Source: Pseudarthrobacter sp. NS4 (lineage in GTDB: Bacteria; Actinomycetota; Actinomycetes; Actinomycetales; Micrococcaceae). From it: a stretch of 64,000 nucleotides of DNA. The translations under genes and the position numbers were made by a program. The notes below the pieces were generated by a model. It had not been told where the DNA came from and made no database searches. It worked only from the letters and a program-made list of their open reading frames with translations. Positions 62,547-64,000 of the stretch are shown here, one piece after another (positions within the stretch are counted from its first letter, which is position 1; every line of letters begins with the position of its first letter). The DNA lies in NCBI RefSeq assembly GCF_024758005.1, contig NZ_CP103288.1:310001-374000 (forward strand), given 5' to 3'.

Positions 62547-64000
62547 CTACTGGTTAGCGCTTTCCGGCTGGTCCGCCAGCAACAACGGGATCTGTTCGGG
62601 CGGGACAGGCCTGCTGAAGAAATATCCTTGGGCGCTGAGGCAGCCCAGCCCGCGCAGGATTTCAACCTGCTCCGCTGTTTCCACGCCTTCCCACACTGCT
62701 TCCAGTCCGCATGCCCGCACCAGTTGCAGGACCGCAGCCACCAGCGCCGGCTGGCTCGGATCGCTGCCCAGTCCGGTAATCAGCGAGCGGTCCACCTTGA
62801 CCCGGTCCACCGGCAGCCGGCGAAGGTAACTGATGGAGGAGTATCCGGTGCCGAAGTCGTCAATTTCAATGCCCACACCCAGGCCGCGCAGGCCTCCCAG
62901 CGAATAGCGGTCCAGTTCGTTGCCCCTGACGATGGCCACTTCCGTCAGTTCCAGGACCACCTGCTCCGGCATTACGCCGGTTTCCTTCAGCACATTCCGG
63001 ACGTCCTCAATGAACTGCAGGCTCTGCAGGTCCGTTGCGGAGATATTGATCCGTACGGAGAACTTGCTGTCCACGCGGGAGGCATCGAGCCAGCTCCGCA
63101 GCTGGTGCACCGCCGTCTTTAGCACCCAGTGCCCCAGTTCGGAGATCAGTCCGGCTTCTTCGGCCAGCGGAATGAACTCATCCGGCATGATTAAGCCGCG
63201 GGTGGGGTGGTTCCACCGGACCAGCGCCTCCACACCCTCGATCCGGCCGGAGGCGAGCTCCACCACGGGCTGGTAGTGGAGGGTCAGGCCGTCGCTTTTG
63301 ATGGCGGCGCGCAGGTCCTCCACCAGCTGGCTCCGCAGCCTGCGCACCAGCAGCAGCGCCGGCTCAAAGCGGTGCAACCGGTTCTGTCCTTCCGCCTTGG
63401 ACGCGTACATCGCGACGTCGGCCTCCATCAGCATGTCCTCCGGGCTCTGGCCGGGACTGCCAACGCTCAGCCCGATGCTGGCGCCGCAGCGCACGCTCCG
63501 CCCCGGGAGCTCAACAGGTTCGTTGAGGGCCGCCAGGATGCGGTGCCCCACGACGGTTGCCTGGTCGGCTGACGCCGCCGGCAGAACGATGGCGAATTCG
63601 TCCCCGCCAAGGCGGGCGACGACGTCAGTTACGCGCACTGCGCCGCGGATCCGTTCGCCTACAGTGATGAGGACCTGGTCCCCGGCCGTGTGGCCCATGC
63701 TGTCATTAATGGATTTGAAGGCATCCAGGTCCATCAGCAGGATGGCGGGGCCCTCGCCGGGTGCGGAGCCGGCGTCGAGCGCTGTCCGCAAAGCCTCAAG
63801 GAGGGCGGATCGGTTGGCCAGGCCCGTGAGGGGGTCCTGCATGGCCATCTTCTGCATTTCAAGGTGCGCTTCGTGCAGGAGTTGCGTCCGCACCTGCACG
63901 CGCTGTTCAAGCTCTTCGTAAATAATCTGCAGGTCTTCGGCCAGCAGGTTGGTGCCCATGATGATGGCGTCCAGCTCATCACGGGCCTCGGATACCTCGA
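62547..64000 (-). CDS. GGDEF-EAL protein (5' end beyond the window)
   Basis: Bifunctional c-di-GMP protein; 484 residues visible and the frame remains open at base 64000, so the N-terminal sensor lies outside. The visible start is a coiled-coil linker (ARDELDAII...LAEDLQIIYEELEQRVQVRTQLLHEAH). The GGDEF domain has an intact RLGGDEFAIVLP and an I-site RVTD five residues upstream. The EAL domain has VEALVRW, RINISA, VLELTEV, EIDDFGTGYSS, RVKVDRSL and VWEGVET (Glu kept). Both activities therefore look possible. An internal ATG at 63959 is in frame but would cut into the linker. Confidence 0.92.
   Translation of the reverse strand, partial: EVSEARDELDAIIMGTNLLAEDLQIIYEELEQRVQVRTQLLHEAHLEMQKMAMQDPLTGLANRSALLEALRTALDAGSAPGEGPAILLMDLDAFKSINDSMGHTAGDQVLITVGERIRGAVRVTDVVARLGGDEFAIVLPAASADQATVVGHRILAALNEPVELPGRSVRCGASIGLSVGSPGQSPEDMLMEADVAMYASKAEGQNRLHRFEPALLLVRRLRSQLVEDLRAAIKSDGLTLHYQPVVELASGRIEGVEALVRWNHPTRGLIMPDEFIPLAEEAGLISELGHWVLKTAVHQLRSWLDASRVDSKFSVRINISATDLQSLQFIEDVRNVLKETGVMPEQVVLELTEVAIVRGNELDRYSLGGLRGLGVGIEIDDFGTGYSSISYLRRLPVDRVKVDRSLITGLGSDPSQPALVAAVLQLVRACGLEAVWEGVETAEQVEILRGLGCLSAQGYFFSRPVPPEQIPLLLADQPESANQ

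Overview
The window looks like chromosomal DNA from a high-GC actinobacterium of the Micrococcaceae (Arthrobacter/Pseudarthrobacter type). The evidence is uniformly high GC, many GTG and TTG starts, GTGA/ATGA stop-start overlaps, an MptB-type polyprenol-phosphomannose mannosyltransferase, a DtxR/IdeR-type iron box and small actinobacterial families (DUF3072, DUF6480). I see no rRNA, tRNA, CRISPR array, insertion sequence or prophage. It reads as a metabolic, accessory-rich stretch of a soil or plant-litter heterotroph.

Layout. 1-1120: end of an NSS-family sodium symporter with its MetS-like small subunit. 1134-14331: arabinan-utilisation locus, with a GH127 beta-L-arabinofuranosidase, three GH43 arabinanase-type enzymes (one secreted, one cytosolic, one lipoprotein), a sugar ABC importer (binding protein and two permeases), a DUF624 protein, a GH51 arabinofuranosidase and a LacI regulator. 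Four copies of one 14-bp palindrome (TTACAACGTTGNAA) lie in front of its transcription units and of the lacI gene, which suggests a self-contained regulon. 14449-19023: a zinc-ribbon protein, a diguanylate cyclase, and a ThuA plus Gfo/Idh/MocA operon (the oxidoreductase is frameshifted) facing its own LacI regulator. 19174-28559: MptB, a hydrolase, two tandem paralogous GT87-like membrane proteins, small proteins, a MOSC protein and a UvrA-like/VOC/AraC operon. 29155-39410: a hemerythrin, then a GntR-controlled hexonate locus (Zn-dehydrogenase, TRAP transporter, mannonate dehydratase, KDG kinase, fructuronate-reductase-like enzyme, KDPG aldolase). Together these would import an aldonate such as L-gulonate or D-mannonate and convert it to pyruvate and glyceraldehyde-3-phosphate.

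39420-48570: a RelA/SpoT-domain protein, remnants of a LacI regulator and an MFS transporter, ribokinase, then an iron-box-preceded Fe(III) ABC importer. Immediately downstream is an 862-residue protein joining an adenylation domain, a phosphopantetheine carrier domain and a membrane acyltransferase-3 domain; this is the most unusual protein here. 48619-52858: cyclodeaminase-like protein, small proteins, a formamidase-like hydrolase, a PfkB kinase and a TetR regulator whose tandem operator-like palindromes face a region with no intact target gene. 53344-55127: SOS-type umuDC behind a LexA-like box. 55193-64000: a secreted protein, alkaline phosphatase, small hypotheticals, a HAD hydrolase, a glycerophosphodiesterase, two disordered proteins and two c-di-GMP proteins, the last cut by the window edge.

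Across the window several genes seem to begin at non-standard codons: one AUC case is hard to avoid, and two AUU cases are suggestive.
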